From Ornithinicoccus hortensis (GTDB taxonomy: Bacteria > Actinomycetota > Actinomycetes > Actinomycetales > Dermatophilaceae), in the NCBI RefSeq assembly GCF_006716185.1, contig NZ_VFOP01000001.1, positions 3,871,243 through 3,935,242 on the forward strand: a stretch of DNA of 64,000 bases, read 5' to 3'. The position numbers and the translations under genes were made by a program. Under the pieces are notes generated by a model, which saw nothing but the letters and a program-made list of their open reading frames with translations, did no database searches and had not been told where the DNA came from. Shown piece after piece: positions 8,470-16,517 of this stretch; the stretch's first letter is position 1, and each line of letters begins with the position of its first letter.

Positions 8470-10155
8470 TCAGAAGGTGCCGACGTTGCCGACCCGCAGC
8501 CGCTCGACTACGCCCATCACGGTGACGGTGAGCAACGACAGCACGACGGAAGCGGCGAGCGCCATCCCGAGGTTGTCGGCGCCCGGGCGGCTGATCAGGT
8601 CGTAGATCACGACCGGCACCGTGGGCCGGTCCGAGCGGGCCAGGAAGCTGGTGGCACCGAACTCCCCCAGCGATACCGCGAAGGCGAAGCCCGTCGCGGC
8701 CAGCAGCGGCCGCAGCATCACCGGGGCCTCCACCGTCCACGAGGCCCGCAGCGGTCCGGCCCCAAGGGTGGCAGCCGCCTGGCGCAACCGCGGGTCGATC
8801 GAGCGCAGCACCGGGGTGAGGGTGCGCACCACCAGCGGAAGCGCCACCATCGCCTGGGCGATCGGGACCAGCACGGGCGAGGTGCGCAGGTCGAACGGCG
8901 GCCGGTCCAGGGTGATCAGGAAGCCGAAGCCGACCGTGACCGCCGAGATCCCCAGCGGCAGCATGAAGGCGCCGTCCAGCCCCGCGACCAACCGGCGGGC
9001 GGACGGCATACGGGGCCGCCGGGAGACCACCACGGCCACGCACACCCCGAGCACCATCGCCAGGACGGTGGCGTCCAGGGCCGTGCGCAGCGAGTTCTCG
9101 ACCGCCTCGGTGACGCTGGCCCGCATCGCCGGCGAGGCCTCCGGGTTGGTCAGCGCCCGGTAGTTGCCCAGGCCCCACCCGTCCCCCACCCGCAGCGAGC
9201 GGATCACCAGCGAACCCACGGGCAGCAGGATGAGCAGCACCGCCAGACCCGACACGGAGAGCACCGGGACGTCCCCCCGACGGGGAGTCCGCGCGGCCGA
9301 GCCGGTCCCGCCGCGCCTCAACGACTGCTCCCGCCGGCTCCTGGTGCGGGCGGCGATCGCCAGCATGGCCACGACGGCGACGAGCTGGACGATGGAGAGC
9401 ACCGCGGCCGCCTGCAGGTCCAGGAACTGCGTAGTGAGCAGGTAGATCTCGGTCTCGATCGTCCCGTAGCGCAATCCGCCTAGCGTCAGCACGACCCCGA
9501 AGGCGGTGGAGCAGAACAGGAAGACCAGCGTCCCCGCCGACACGATCGCCGGCGCCAGCGCGGGCAGCGTCACGGTCCGCAGCACCTGCCAGGGCGTGGC
9601 TCCCAGTGCCGCCGCGCTCTCCTCGGCCCGCCGGTCCAGCCCCTCCCACATCCCGCCGACGGTGCGCACCACGACCGCCAGGTTGAAGAAGACGAAGGCC
9701 ATCAGGATCGGCACCCAGTGCCCGTCGAGCCCGAGGAAGCCCAGCGGTCCCCCGCTGGAGAGCAGCGAGCGGAACATCACCCCGACCACCACGGTCGGCA
9801 GCACGAACGGCATCACCACGACCGCCCGCAGCAGGCCGCGCCCGGGGAACCGCAACCGGTACAGGGCAAAGGCCAGCGGTATGCCGAGGAGCAGGGTGAT
9901 CAGACTGCCCGCCGCGGCCATCAGGAGAGTGAACAGGAGCACCCGCCCGGTCCGCGCTCGGCCGAGGACCTCGGGGATACCGGAGAAGTCCCACGCCCCG
10001 TCGGGCCGCAGGCCGCGGTCGAGCATGCCGCCGACCGGCCACCCGAAGAAGACGACCAGGAAGGCGACGGGCAGCAGCGCCAGCCCGACGAGCCCGAGGG
10101 CGGGCACCAACCGCAGCAGGCGGGACGACCTGCGGGTACGGGTGGGACGCAGCAT
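8470..10155 (-). CDS. thiP: ABC transporter permease, ThiP-like (thiamine uptake)
   Basis: A 561-residue fused permease with two copies of the binding-protein-dependent transport inner-membrane domain (about 60-260 and 310-545) and about 12 membrane segments. EAA-type loops are seen in ATLGAGPLRASWTVEAP and AALGATPWQVLRTVTLP. Fused permeases of this length are typical of ThiP and FbpB families. A TPP riboswitch lies directly upstream, so thiamine (or its phosphates/precursor) is the probable substrate. GGAGGAAG precedes the ATG by eight bases and belongs to the 3' edge of the aptamer. No ATPase or binding protein is adjacent. Candidates are the ATPase at 1-797 and the ThiB-like lipoprotein at 52899. 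Confidence 0.85.
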   Translation of the reverse strand: MLRPTRTRRSSRLLRLVPALGLVGLALLPVAFLVVFFGWPVGGMLDRGLRPDGAWDFSGIPEVLGRARTGRVLLFTLLMAAAGSLITLLLGIPLAFALYRLRFPGRGLLRAVVVMPFVLPTVVVGVMFRSLLSSGGPLGFLGLDGHWVPILMAFVFFNLAVVVRTVGGMWEGLDRRAEESAAALGATPWQVLRTVTLPALAPAIVSAGTLVFLFCSTAFGVVLTLGGLRYGTIETEIYLLTTQFLDLQAAAVLSIVQLVAVVAMLAIAARTRSRREQSLRRGGTGSAARTPRRGDVPVLSVSGLAVLLILLPVGSLVIRSLRVGDGWGLGNYRALTNPEASPAMRASVTEAVENSLRTALDATVLAMVLGVCVAVVVSRRPRMPSARRLVAGLDGAFMLPLGISAVTVGFGFLITLDRPPFDLRTSPVLVPIAQAMVALPLVVRTLTPVLRSIDPRLRQAAATLGAGPLRASWTVEAPVMLRPLLAATGFAFAVSLGEFGATSFLARSDRPTVPVVIYDLISRPGADNLGMALAASVVLSLLTVTVMGVVERLRVGNVGTF

Positions 10156-10165
10156 GTCGGTCGAC

Positions 10166-10254
10166 TTCCTCCACCGGTACGAACCGGATCAGGTTCAAGG
10201 GTCTGCGGCGTCCTGTTCTCGCCGCACTCTCAGCGCTGACGCGCTCCCCTGTCG
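10166..10254 (-). promoter_or_regulatory. TPP riboswitch (thi box)
   Basis: Read on the minus strand, the conserved aptamer elements occur in order: GACAGGGGAGCGC, GCTGAGAGTGCGG, then ACCCTTGAACCTGATCCGG and a terminal GTACCGGTGGAGGAA. The ThiP-like start codon lies about 11 bases beyond the 3' edge, and the GGAGGAA ribosome site is part of that edge. This suggests control by sequestration of the ribosome site on TPP binding. Confidence 0.95.
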
Positions 10255-10280
10255 TGCGCTGGCCACCCTACCGCTCCCCG

Positions 10281-10615
10281 GGAGGCCACCCGGTGGCACG
10301 GCCGGCCGACCGGCGGACCCGCGGGAGCCCCACCCCTGCTGCTGCTCCAGGGACAGGCGAATTCGCACCGCTGGTGGGACGGCTTGCGTGCCTCGTTCGA
10401 GGCGACCTTCCGGACCATCACCATCGACTACCGCGAGGCGAGCACCCTGCTGGGTGATCCGAGCATGACTCCGGAGGAGACGGCCGCCCTGTCCGGGCGG
10501 ATCCCCGGTGCCCATCTCCGTGTGTGGCCACCGGGGAAGGCACGGGTTCTTCGAGAAGTTCTCACCAGAGGTGAACCCCATGGTGCTCGACTTCCTGGTG
10601 TCCCAACTCCCCTGA
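10281..10615 (+). pseudogene. Alpha/beta hydrolase relic
   Basis: Read from about 10281, the frame gives the N-terminal strand and oxyanion region of an alpha/beta hydrolase (PPLLLLQGQANSHRWWDGL, then TIDYR). At about 10435 it jumps to the C-terminal part (MTPEETAALSGRIPGAHL). The middle, including the nucleophile elbow, is missing. A one-base frame change near 10540 is needed to read the C-terminal end, HGFFEKFSPEVNPMVLDFLV, which stops at 10613-10615. Internal deletion plus frameshift mark it as dead. No intact start is visible; the 5' end merges into the riboswitch leader on the other strand. Confidence 0.75.
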
Positions 10616-10651
10616 CGCATCCGTCCGTGCTGCCGACGATGCGCTGCCCCG

Positions 10652-11680
10652 TTAGGTGGCGACGCGGCCCAGCGTGGACTCCCGTGGCACCAACTCGGGC
10701 GCCAGGACCACGGATTCCACCGCGACCCCCTCGATGAGGTCGATCATCAGGTCGGCGGCGGCGGTCCCCATGTCGCGCATGGGCGAGCGCACCGAGGTCA
10801 GCGGTAACGGCGCGACCTCGGCCAACGACGTGTCGTTGTATCCCACGATGGCAACGTCCCTGCCGACCTGCAGACCGAGCGAATGCGCCGCGCCCATGGC
10901 GCCGAGGGCCGCGAAGTCGTTGACCGCAAAGATCGCCGACGGCGGGTCCGGTCGCTCCAGGCAACGCAGCGCCGCCGCGTAGCCGGACCGCGCATCGAAG
11001 CCGTTCTGCACCCGCAGATCCGTGGCCACCTCCCGGCCGAGCTCACCCAGGCGACCGATGAATCCCTCGATCCGGTCGACCGCCGTGCTCGCCCAGGGGA
11101 CACCGCCGATCACCGCCAGCCGCTGATGCCCGAGACCGGCCAGGTGATCCGCCACCAGCGCCCCACCTGCCACGTCGTCACACGTGGCGCTGATGTGATC
11201 ACCCGATCGCCTGCTCACCAACACCACCGGTACGCCACGCCCGCGCAGCTCGTCCAAGAAGGTGTGGTCCAGGCTTGCATCACCGAAGATCAATCCATCC
11301 GACCGACGGGCCAGCGCCACGTCCGTGAGCCGCATCCGCAACTCGTCCTGGTCCTGGGTGTTCGCCACGTATGTCGTGTAGCCGCGCTCGATGGCTCTGC
11401 CCTGGATGCCCTCATAGATCGTGGCCAAGACCAGGTCGGACAACCGGGGCACCAATACCGCCAGTTGACTGCTGCGCCGGGTGCGCAGCTGTCGGGCTGC
11501 AGGGTCTCGCATGTAGTTCAACTCACGCGCGACCTGCCGGATCCGGTCCGCGGTCTGCGGGCCAGCCGCCCTGCGGGACTCAGCACCCGTCGAGTGCAGC
11601 ACTCTCGAGGCCGTGGACAGGTGCACCCTGGCGACCCGGGCGACATCGGCGAGTGTCGCCGGGCTCTGTGGTTCGGACAC
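10652..11680 (-). CDS. LacI-family transcriptional regulator
   Basis: A 342-residue repressor. The N-terminal helix-turn-helix is TLADVARVARVHLSTASRVL (about residues 8-27), followed by the hinge helix region DPAARQLRT and a periplasmic-binding-protein-like sensor domain with LAVLVPRLSDL, GLIFGD and AIVGYNDTSLAEVAPLPLTSV. The GTG at 11680 is preferred to longer in-frame starts because GGAGAAG lies upstream and the protein then begins SEPQSPATLADVA. It is divergent from the amidase operon, and two LacI-type palindromes lie between them. It is therefore the likely local repressor, possibly of its own gene too. The inducer is unknown; amide or nitrile compounds are a guess from the operon. Confidence 0.9.
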   Translation of the reverse strand: MSEPQSPATLADVARVARVHLSTASRVLHSTGAESRRAAGPQTADRIRQVARELNYMRDPAARQLRTRRSSQLAVLVPRLSDLVLATIYEGIQGRAIERGYTTYVANTQDQDELRMRLTDVALARRSDGLIFGDASLDHTFLDELRGRGVPVVLVSRRSGDHISATCDDVAGGALVADHLAGLGHQRLAVIGGVPWASTAVDRIEGFIGRLGELGREVATDLRVQNGFDARSGYAAALRCLERPDPPSAIFAVNDFAALGAMGAAHSLGLQVGRDVAIVGYNDTSLAEVAPLPLTSVRSPMRDMGTAAADLMIDLIEGVAVESVVLAPELVPRESTLGRVAT

Positions 11681-11732
11681 ACACCCATCTTCTCCTGTCC
11701 CTTGACAACCACCAAGCCACCGGGTTGACTTG

Positions 11733-11758
11733 CCCAAACGTTTGGGCCAATCGATTGG
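11733..11758. promoter_or_regulatory. Two abutting LacI-type palindromic operators
   Basis: CCCAAACGTTTGGG (11733-11746) and CCAATCGATTGG (11747-11758) are perfect palindromes with central CG, the hallmark of LacI-family operators. They lie end to end, ending five bases before the amidase ATG at 11764. Their place between the divergent regulator and amidase supports binding by the adjacent LacI-family protein. Confidence 0.8.
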
Positions 11759-11763
11759 GTAAC

Positions 11764-13011
11764 ATGCGGAAAGATGGGCAACGGGCGGGATCTCCGGCGA
11801 TGGAGGCGCTGCAGCGCGCCCGGGCGGTCGCCTCCCTCAATGCGTTCGTGACGCTGGTGGACCCACCACGCTCAGGCTCATCCCGGGAGCCCGGGCCGCT
11901 GGCCGGCGTGCCCTTCGCCGCCAAGGACAACATCGACACGGCGGGCATCCGCACGACCTGCGGGTCGCACCACTTCGCAGACCGAGTCCCCACCTCCGAT
12001 GCCGACTGCATCGCCCGGCTCCTCGACGCCGGAGCGACGCTCATCGGGAAGACGCTCACCCACGAGTTCGCCTACGGCCCGACCGGTGATTCCTCAGCGA
12101 CCGGGCCGGCCCACCACCCCACCGATCCGGGGCGGATCACGGGTGGATCGAGCGCCGGTTCCGCCGCCGCCGTGGCCGCCGGCGTCGTGCCGTTCGCCCT
12201 GGGCACCGACACCGGTGGCTCCTCCCGGATCCCGGCTGCCTTGTGCGGTGTGCTCGGTTTCAAGCCCACGTACGGCGCGTTGTCGACCGCGGGTGCGTTC
12301 CCGCTGTCGCCGACCCTGGACACGATCGGCATCCTCGCGGCCTCGAGCGGCTGGCTGTCCCGCGTCTGGGCAGCCCTGACCCGCACCGCGGCGGTGCCGC
12401 ACGACCCCGGCAGCATCGCCTGGGTCTCGTTCACGGACGACGCGCCCGTCGACCCCCGCGTGGGGTCCGCCGTCGCAGCCTGGGGAGCGGACGCGATCAC
12501 TGGCTCCGTCCGCCTGCCGTCGACGGCCCGGTTCACCGCCATCTACCAGGCGATCCAGGGGTGGGAGGCCTCCCAGGTGCACGCCGACCTGCTGGCCGGC
12601 AGCCCCCAGCTGTACCAGTCCGATGTCCGGGAACGACTCCTCGATGCCTCCCACGTCACGGCGTCGAGCTATCGGCGCGCGCTCACCCAACGGGACCAGC
12701 TGCGTCTGGAGTTGGGCGGGATCTTCGACTCGGTCGGATTCCTCGCCCTGCCCACCTGCCCGATCACGGCACCGCCGCTGGGCGTCGAACAGGTGGTGGT
12801 GCAGGGGCGGCTCATCCCGGTGCGCGAGGCCCTGTTGAGTCTGACCAACCCCTGGAGCGTGCTGGGTTGGCCCGCCCTGAGCATCCCTGCCGGCACCGTG
12901 GACGGACTCCCCGTCGGGATCCAGCTCGTCGGGCCGCCGGGCAGCGACGCCCACCTCATCTCCATCGCCCACACCCTGATAAACCGCCATGCACCGAAGG
13001 AGTCTTCATGA
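11764..13011 (+). CDS. Amidase-signature family amidase
   Basis: A hydrolase of up to 415 residues that cleaves C-N amide bonds. The amidase-signature catalytic triad is visible: lysine in PFAAKDNID, cis-serine in [14 protein letters not shown] and nucleophile serine in [13 protein letters not shown]. The N-terminus is short for the family (about 35 residues before LNAFVTLVD). The start is uncertain: ATG 11764 lies right after the operators without a clear ribosome site, and ATG 11800 is the alternative. It is the first gene of a three-gene operon, coupled by ATGA overlap to a nitrilase-family gene. Its substrate is probably a small amide whose product or precursor is handled by the nitrilase-like enzyme. 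Confidence 0.85.
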   Translation: MRKDGQRAGSPAMEALQRARAVASLNAFVTLVDPPRSGSSREPGPLAGVPFAAKDNIDTAGIRTTCGSHHFADRVPTSDADCIARLLDAGATLIGKTLTHEFAYGPTGDSSATGPAHHPTDPGRITGGSSAGSAAAVAAGVVPFALGTDTGGSSRIPAALCGVLGFKPTYGALSTAGAFPLSPTLDTIGILAASSGWLSRVWAALTRTAAVPHDPGSIAWVSFTDDAPVDPRVGSAVAAWGADAITGSVRLPSTARFTAIYQAIQGWEASQVHADLLAGSPQLYQSDVRERLLDASHVTASSYRRALTQRDQLRLELGGIFDSVGFLALPTCPITAPPLGVEQVVVQGRLIPVREALLSLTNPWSVLGWPALSIPAGTVDGLPVGIQLVGPPGSDAHLISIAHTLINRHAPKESS

Positions 13012-13898
13012 CCGACACCCAGCCGATGAGCCCACTGAAGGTCGCTGCCGTGCAGTTCGATATGCAGGTCGGCCTGGACAACAAGGAGGCCAACGTCGAG
13101 TCCTGCGTGCGGCTGATCCGGGAGGCCGCCGCCGCAGGCGCCCAACTGGTCGTGCTCCCGGAGCTCGCCACGACGGGCTACTCGTTCAGCAACCGCGAGG
13201 AGGCCTACCAGCACGCCGAGGCCGTCCCGGACGGGCCCACGATCCAGCGACTGGTCCAGCTCTGCGCGGACGAGGGCTTGTATGTCGTGTGCGGGGTCGC
13301 CGAGCTCGACGGCGTGCTGATGTATGACACCGCGGTGCTGATCGGGCCCGACGGCTACGTCGGCCGCTACCGCAAGACGCACCTCTGGAACAGGGAGAAG
13401 CTCGTCTTCGAGCCGGGCAACGAGGGCTTCCCCGTCTTCGACACCCCGGTCGGCCGGATCGGGCTGCTGATTTGCTGGGACATCTGGTTCCCGGAGGTCG
13501 CCCGTATCCTTGCGGCCCAGGGCGCCGACATCATCTGTTCCACCAACGACTGGGTCTTCACCCCACCGCCGCTGTTCGACGAGTCCGGCAAGGCGATGGC
13601 CAGTTACCTCACCATGGCGGCCTCGCACTCCAACGGGGTGCCGATCATCGCTGCCGACCGGGTGGGCGAGGAACGCGGGGCCAAGTTCCTCGGGTGTTCG
13701 CTCATCACCGGGCACAACGGGTGGCCCATCGGCGGCGTCGCCAGCGCCGAGGAGGAGACGATCCTGTATGCCGACCTGGACGTGGTCGCCAGCCGGTCGG
13801 CCGTCGTCTGGAACACGCTGAACGACCTCCCGCGGGACCGCCGGCGGGACCTGTATGACGAGCTGCTGGGCTACCCGGGGCAGGCGCAGGCCCGGTGA
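13008..13898 (+). CDS. Carbon-nitrogen hydrolase (nitrilase superfamily)
   Basis: A 296-residue nitrilase-superfamily enzyme. The catalytic triad is seen as Glu in VLPELATTGYSF, Lys in YRKTHLWNREK and Cys in LLICWDIWFPE. The second glutamate region and the C-terminal strand (ETILYADLDV) are present and the length is standard. Members hydrolyse amides, carbamoyl groups or nitriles; this CWDIWFPE sequence fits the amidase/carbamoylase branches rather than true nitrilases. Its ATG overlaps the amidase stop and its stop overlaps the next start (GTGA), so all three genes are translationally coupled. It probably acts in the same catabolic route as the amidase. Confidence 0.87.
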   Translation: MTDTQPMSPLKVAAVQFDMQVGLDNKEANVESCVRLIREAAAAGAQLVVLPELATTGYSFSNREEAYQHAEAVPDGPTIQRLVQLCADEGLYVVCGVAELDGVLMYDTAVLIGPDGYVGRYRKTHLWNREKLVFEPGNEGFPVFDTPVGRIGLLICWDIWFPEVARILAAQGADIICSTNDWVFTPPPLFDESGKAMASYLTMAASHSNGVPIIAADRVGEERGAKFLGCSLITGHNGWPIGGVASAEEETILYADLDVVASRSAVVWNTLNDLPRDRRRDLYDELLGYPGQAQAR

Positions 13899-15088
13899 GC
13901 GCACCAACCATCCCGGCGAATCGTCGCGACAGCGCCGCGGCGCTTTGGGGCGCCGGGATCGTGCTCATCGGGGTCGTCTCACTCCTGGGCTGGGGGCTGT
14001 CCCGGTTCCCCGGATGGGATGCCTGGCCCTCCTACGAGACGTGGGCAGGGGATCTGACGTCGCCGCTCAACTGGGCCCTGTGGGTGATCGGCGACACCAA
14101 CGAAGCGCCGTTCTACAAGAGTGCCCTGGCCGGGATCGGGATGACCCTGGGGGCGCTCCTGGCGCACGTCCTGTGGCGCCGGCGCAGCAGGGCCATGGGG
14201 ATCCCGGTCTCCTATGGCAGTGGGCGCCTGCCCTGGATCCTGGTCGCGTCGTGGGTCTCCCTGATCCTGGCCAACGGGATGTGGCAGTGGACCATCAGCG
14301 ATGAGTTCCCCTGGCAACCCACCTTCGTCACCTTCGTCTCGGTCCCTGCCGCGGTCGTCCTGGTGTACGGCGGCGGCTGGGCGCGGGCCCTGACCGCAGC
14401 CGTCCTCGGGGCAGTGCTGACCACGCCGATCTCCATCCTGACGGTGATGTATGTCTGCACCCCGCTGGAACTCCCCTCGGTCGTCGGCAACGTCACCGGG
14501 ATGTGGGCCGGGGGTCTCATCGCCTTCGCCCTCTGTCGCCGACTCCCCCACATGGCCCGCACGACCGAGCCGGCCGACGAGGACGCCGGCCCGCCCGCTG
14601 CTCCATCGATCCAGACTCCGGGCTGGGTGGTCCGCCGGGCGCTGGCCGACTTCACCGAGCCCACCTTCTACGGCAACGAGTGGGCCTCGGCCGGTCTGCT
14701 GCTCGGCGCGACCCTGGAGTTCCTCCTCAACCCGGCATCTCCTGTGTATGGGTCAGGGCTGTTCCCCGGGGTGCTGGCTGCCCAGTTCATCGCGGCAACC
14801 CTCGGCGTGCTGCTCTTCCGCAGGCAGTGGGCGGAGAAGGGCTTCTACTCGACGTTCATCCCGATCGTGTCGATCGCGCCGGCCCTGGTGGTGACCTTCG
14901 GCTCAGCACCCCTGGTGGTCGCCGTGGCAGGCGTCCTCGGTGCACTCGCCGGGCCCCCGCTGGGCGATGTTCTCTCTCGGGTGCTGCCGCCCGACTTCCA
15001 CCCGTACATCGCCTATGTCTTCGCCATGACGGTGAGCGTGGCCGTGCTGGTGCCGCTGTTGCGGGCCGTCCCGGGTTTCGGCCCGTAG
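13895..15088 (+). CDS. Polytopic membrane protein of unknown family
   Basis: A 397-residue protein that I do not recognise. It has about ten hydrophobic segments in two blocks of roughly five, separated by a hydrophilic, Pro/Ala/Asp-rich linker at about residues 222-250. Notable stretches are PGWDAWPSYETWAGDLTSP near the N-terminus, GMWQWTISDEFPWQP after the third segment and FTEPTFYGNEWASAG starting the second block. There is no signal peptide or ATP-binding motif. Translational coupling to the amidase and nitrilase genes suggests an uptake system for the substrate or an exporter of the product. GTG 13895 is fixed by the GTGA overlap. Confidence 0.7.
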   Translation: MSAPTIPANRRDSAAALWGAGIVLIGVVSLLGWGLSRFPGWDAWPSYETWAGDLTSPLNWALWVIGDTNEAPFYKSALAGIGMTLGALLAHVLWRRRSRAMGIPVSYGSGRLPWILVASWVSLILANGMWQWTISDEFPWQPTFVTFVSVPAAVVLVYGGGWARALTAAVLGAVLTTPISILTVMYVCTPLELPSVVGNVTGMWAGGLIAFALCRRLPHMARTTEPADEDAGPPAAPSIQTPGWVVRRALADFTEPTFYGNEWASAGLLLGATLEFLLNPASPVYGSGLFPGVLAAQFIAATLGVLLFRRQWAEKGFYSTFIPIVSIAPALVVTFGSAPLVVAVAGVLGALAGPPLGDVLSRVLPPDFHPYIAYVFAMTVSVAVLVPLLRAVPGFGP

Positions 15089-15149
15089 CACCCTGATCGC
15101 GCCCTCGCACGGACGCGGGCCCGGCCGCGCTGGAGTGAACGGGTTGCGC

Positions 15150-15494
15150 TCAGGCCGGGTCGAGTTCGACCTGCACGGTCACCCGCCCCCGCGCGTCTGT
15201 GGCGCTCACCGCGTGACCGGTGCGGCGGACCCCGTCGAGCACGAGAGACAGTGGCGCACCGGTGCCGCTGAAGTTGCGCCACCAGGACTTCTGGTCCGGC
15301 AGCGCCACCTGGATCGTGACCCGGTCACCGCGCCGGCGATACCCCACGACCAGCCGGAACGCCCGGCCCGACCTGCGGCCCGTGTATTCGAGTTCGGCGA
15401 GCGACCGTCCGACAAAGGTCCCGACGAGCGGCAGGCGAAGCAGCGGCCGGACGGCACGGTTGACGACCGGGGCGGTCTTCTGGAGCAGGGTCAT
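15150..15494 (-). CDS. Deazaflavin-dependent nitroreductase (DDN)-like protein
   Basis: A small protein of about 114 residues resembling the F420-dependent DDN/FDOR-B split-barrel family: LEYTGRRSGRAFRLVVGYRR is the characteristic strand pair, followed by SWWRNFSGTGAPLSLVLDG. In this family the barrel binds F420 or related cofactors for reduction of diverse substrates. It is on the short side of the family. The ATG at 15494 is one choice; an in-frame start at 15518 would add eight residues. It is convergent with the membrane protein gene and separated from the next operon, so the context gives no substrate. Other F420-linked genes occur at 30815, 40520-43562 and 45639. Confidence 0.7.
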   Translation of the reverse strand: MTLLQKTAPVVNRAVRPLLRLPLVGTFVGRSLAELEYTGRRSGRAFRLVVGYRRRGDRVTIQVALPDQKSWWRNFSGTGAPLSLVLDGVRRTGHAVSATDARGRVTVQVELDPA

Positions 15495-15538
15495 GGCTCC
15501 ATTCTCTGGCGTCCCCACCCATCGACCGAATCCGCCGG

Positions 15539-16510
15539 TCAGCCCTCGAACCGCGGCTCTCGCTCGGCAAGGTCGGCGCGCAGCTGCACAAGCCGCGCGT
15601 ATGCCGTGTCGCGGTAGGCGCGCACCCGCTCCGCGTCCTCGGGGCCGTGGGTGTAGAAGCCCTGCCCGGACTTCATCCCCAACCGTCCGGCGTCGACGTG
15701 CTCGCGGACCACGGCCGGCACTGCGAACCGCTCGCCGTAGTCGCGTTCCAGCGTGGCGATCGATCCGGCATACACGTCCAGGCCGGCGATGTCGGAGATC
15801 GCGAACGGGCCGAAGAACGGCAGCCGGAAACCAAAGGAGTTACGCACCACCTCGTCGATCTGGTCAGGTGTGGCGATGCCCTCCTCCACCATCCGCGTGC
15901 ACTCCTTGAAGAGTGCGAACTGCAAGCGGTTGGCCACGAATCCGGGCGAATCGGACACCACGGTGGGGACCTTGCCAATGGCCCGGATGAGGTCGACGGA
16001 GCCGGTCAGCACAGCGGGGTCGGTCGCCTCCGTTGGGATGATCTCGACGGAAGGCACGAAGTAGGAGGGGTTCATCCAGTGCACGCCGAGGAACCGTTCC
16101 GGACCGGTCACGCCCCGGGCCAACTCCCCGATCGGGATGGCCGAGGTGTTGCTGGCGATGGTGGCCTCAGGCGATGCTGCGGCAGCCACCGCCGACAGCA
16201 CGTCCAGCTTCAGCGAGGGACTCTCGGGCACCGCCTCGGAGATGTATGCCGCTCGGCTGGCGGCCTCCTCGAGGGTCGCCGCGGTTAGTCGCTCCCGGAG
16301 TGTGGCCGGGGCGCCGCGGGGGAAGAGCCCGCTGGCCTCGTGGGCTGCTCCTTCGGCGACGAGGCGCTCCACCGCCCTCTCCGCCTGCTCGAGGGTGGCA
16401 TCGGCCACCAGCACCGGGTGGCCGGCCAGCGCGAACGTCTGCGCGATGCCACCGCCCATGTAGCCGGTGCCGATCACCGCCATTGTCGCGTCGGCTGACA
16501 AGGTCGTCAT
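15539..16510 (-). CDS. 3-hydroxyacyl-CoA dehydrogenase-like (carnitine/3-hydroxyacid dehydrogenase type)
   Basis: A 323-residue NAD-dependent dehydrogenase. The Rossmann fingerprint is AVIGTGYMGGGIAQTFALAG (about residues 11-30), the catalytic histidine region is FLGVHWMNPSYFVPSVEI, and GFVANRLQ with GMKSGQGFY mark the C-terminal helical domain. The MNP motif and single-domain length resemble L-carnitine dehydrogenase and related 3-hydroxyacid dehydrogenases as much as fatty-acid beta-oxidation enzymes. It is downstream of and probably cotranscribed with the TRAP transporter genes. With the BKACE enzyme at 20362 it could oxidise an imported beta-hydroxy acid to the beta-keto acid that BKACE cleaves; this pairing is known from carnitine breakdown. 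Confidence 0.85.
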   Translation of the reverse strand: MTTLSADATMAVIGTGYMGGGIAQTFALAGHPVLVADATLEQAERAVERLVAEGAAHEASGLFPRGAPATLRERLTAATLEEAASRAAYISEAVPESPSLKLDVLSAVAAAASPEATIASNTSAIPIGELARGVTGPERFLGVHWMNPSYFVPSVEIIPTEATDPAVLTGSVDLIRAIGKVPTVVSDSPGFVANRLQFALFKECTRMVEEGIATPDQIDEVVRNSFGFRLPFFGPFAISDIAGLDVYAGSIATLERDYGERFAVPAVVREHVDAGRLGMKSGQGFYTHGPEDAERVRAYRDTAYARLVQLRADLAEREPRFEG

Positions 16511-16517
16511 TGCTCAG

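Noticed and set aside
11371..11763. Extension of the amidase to an upstream ATG at 11371
   Set aside because: It would run through the divergent LacI gene and both operators; amidase homology begins only after 11764.
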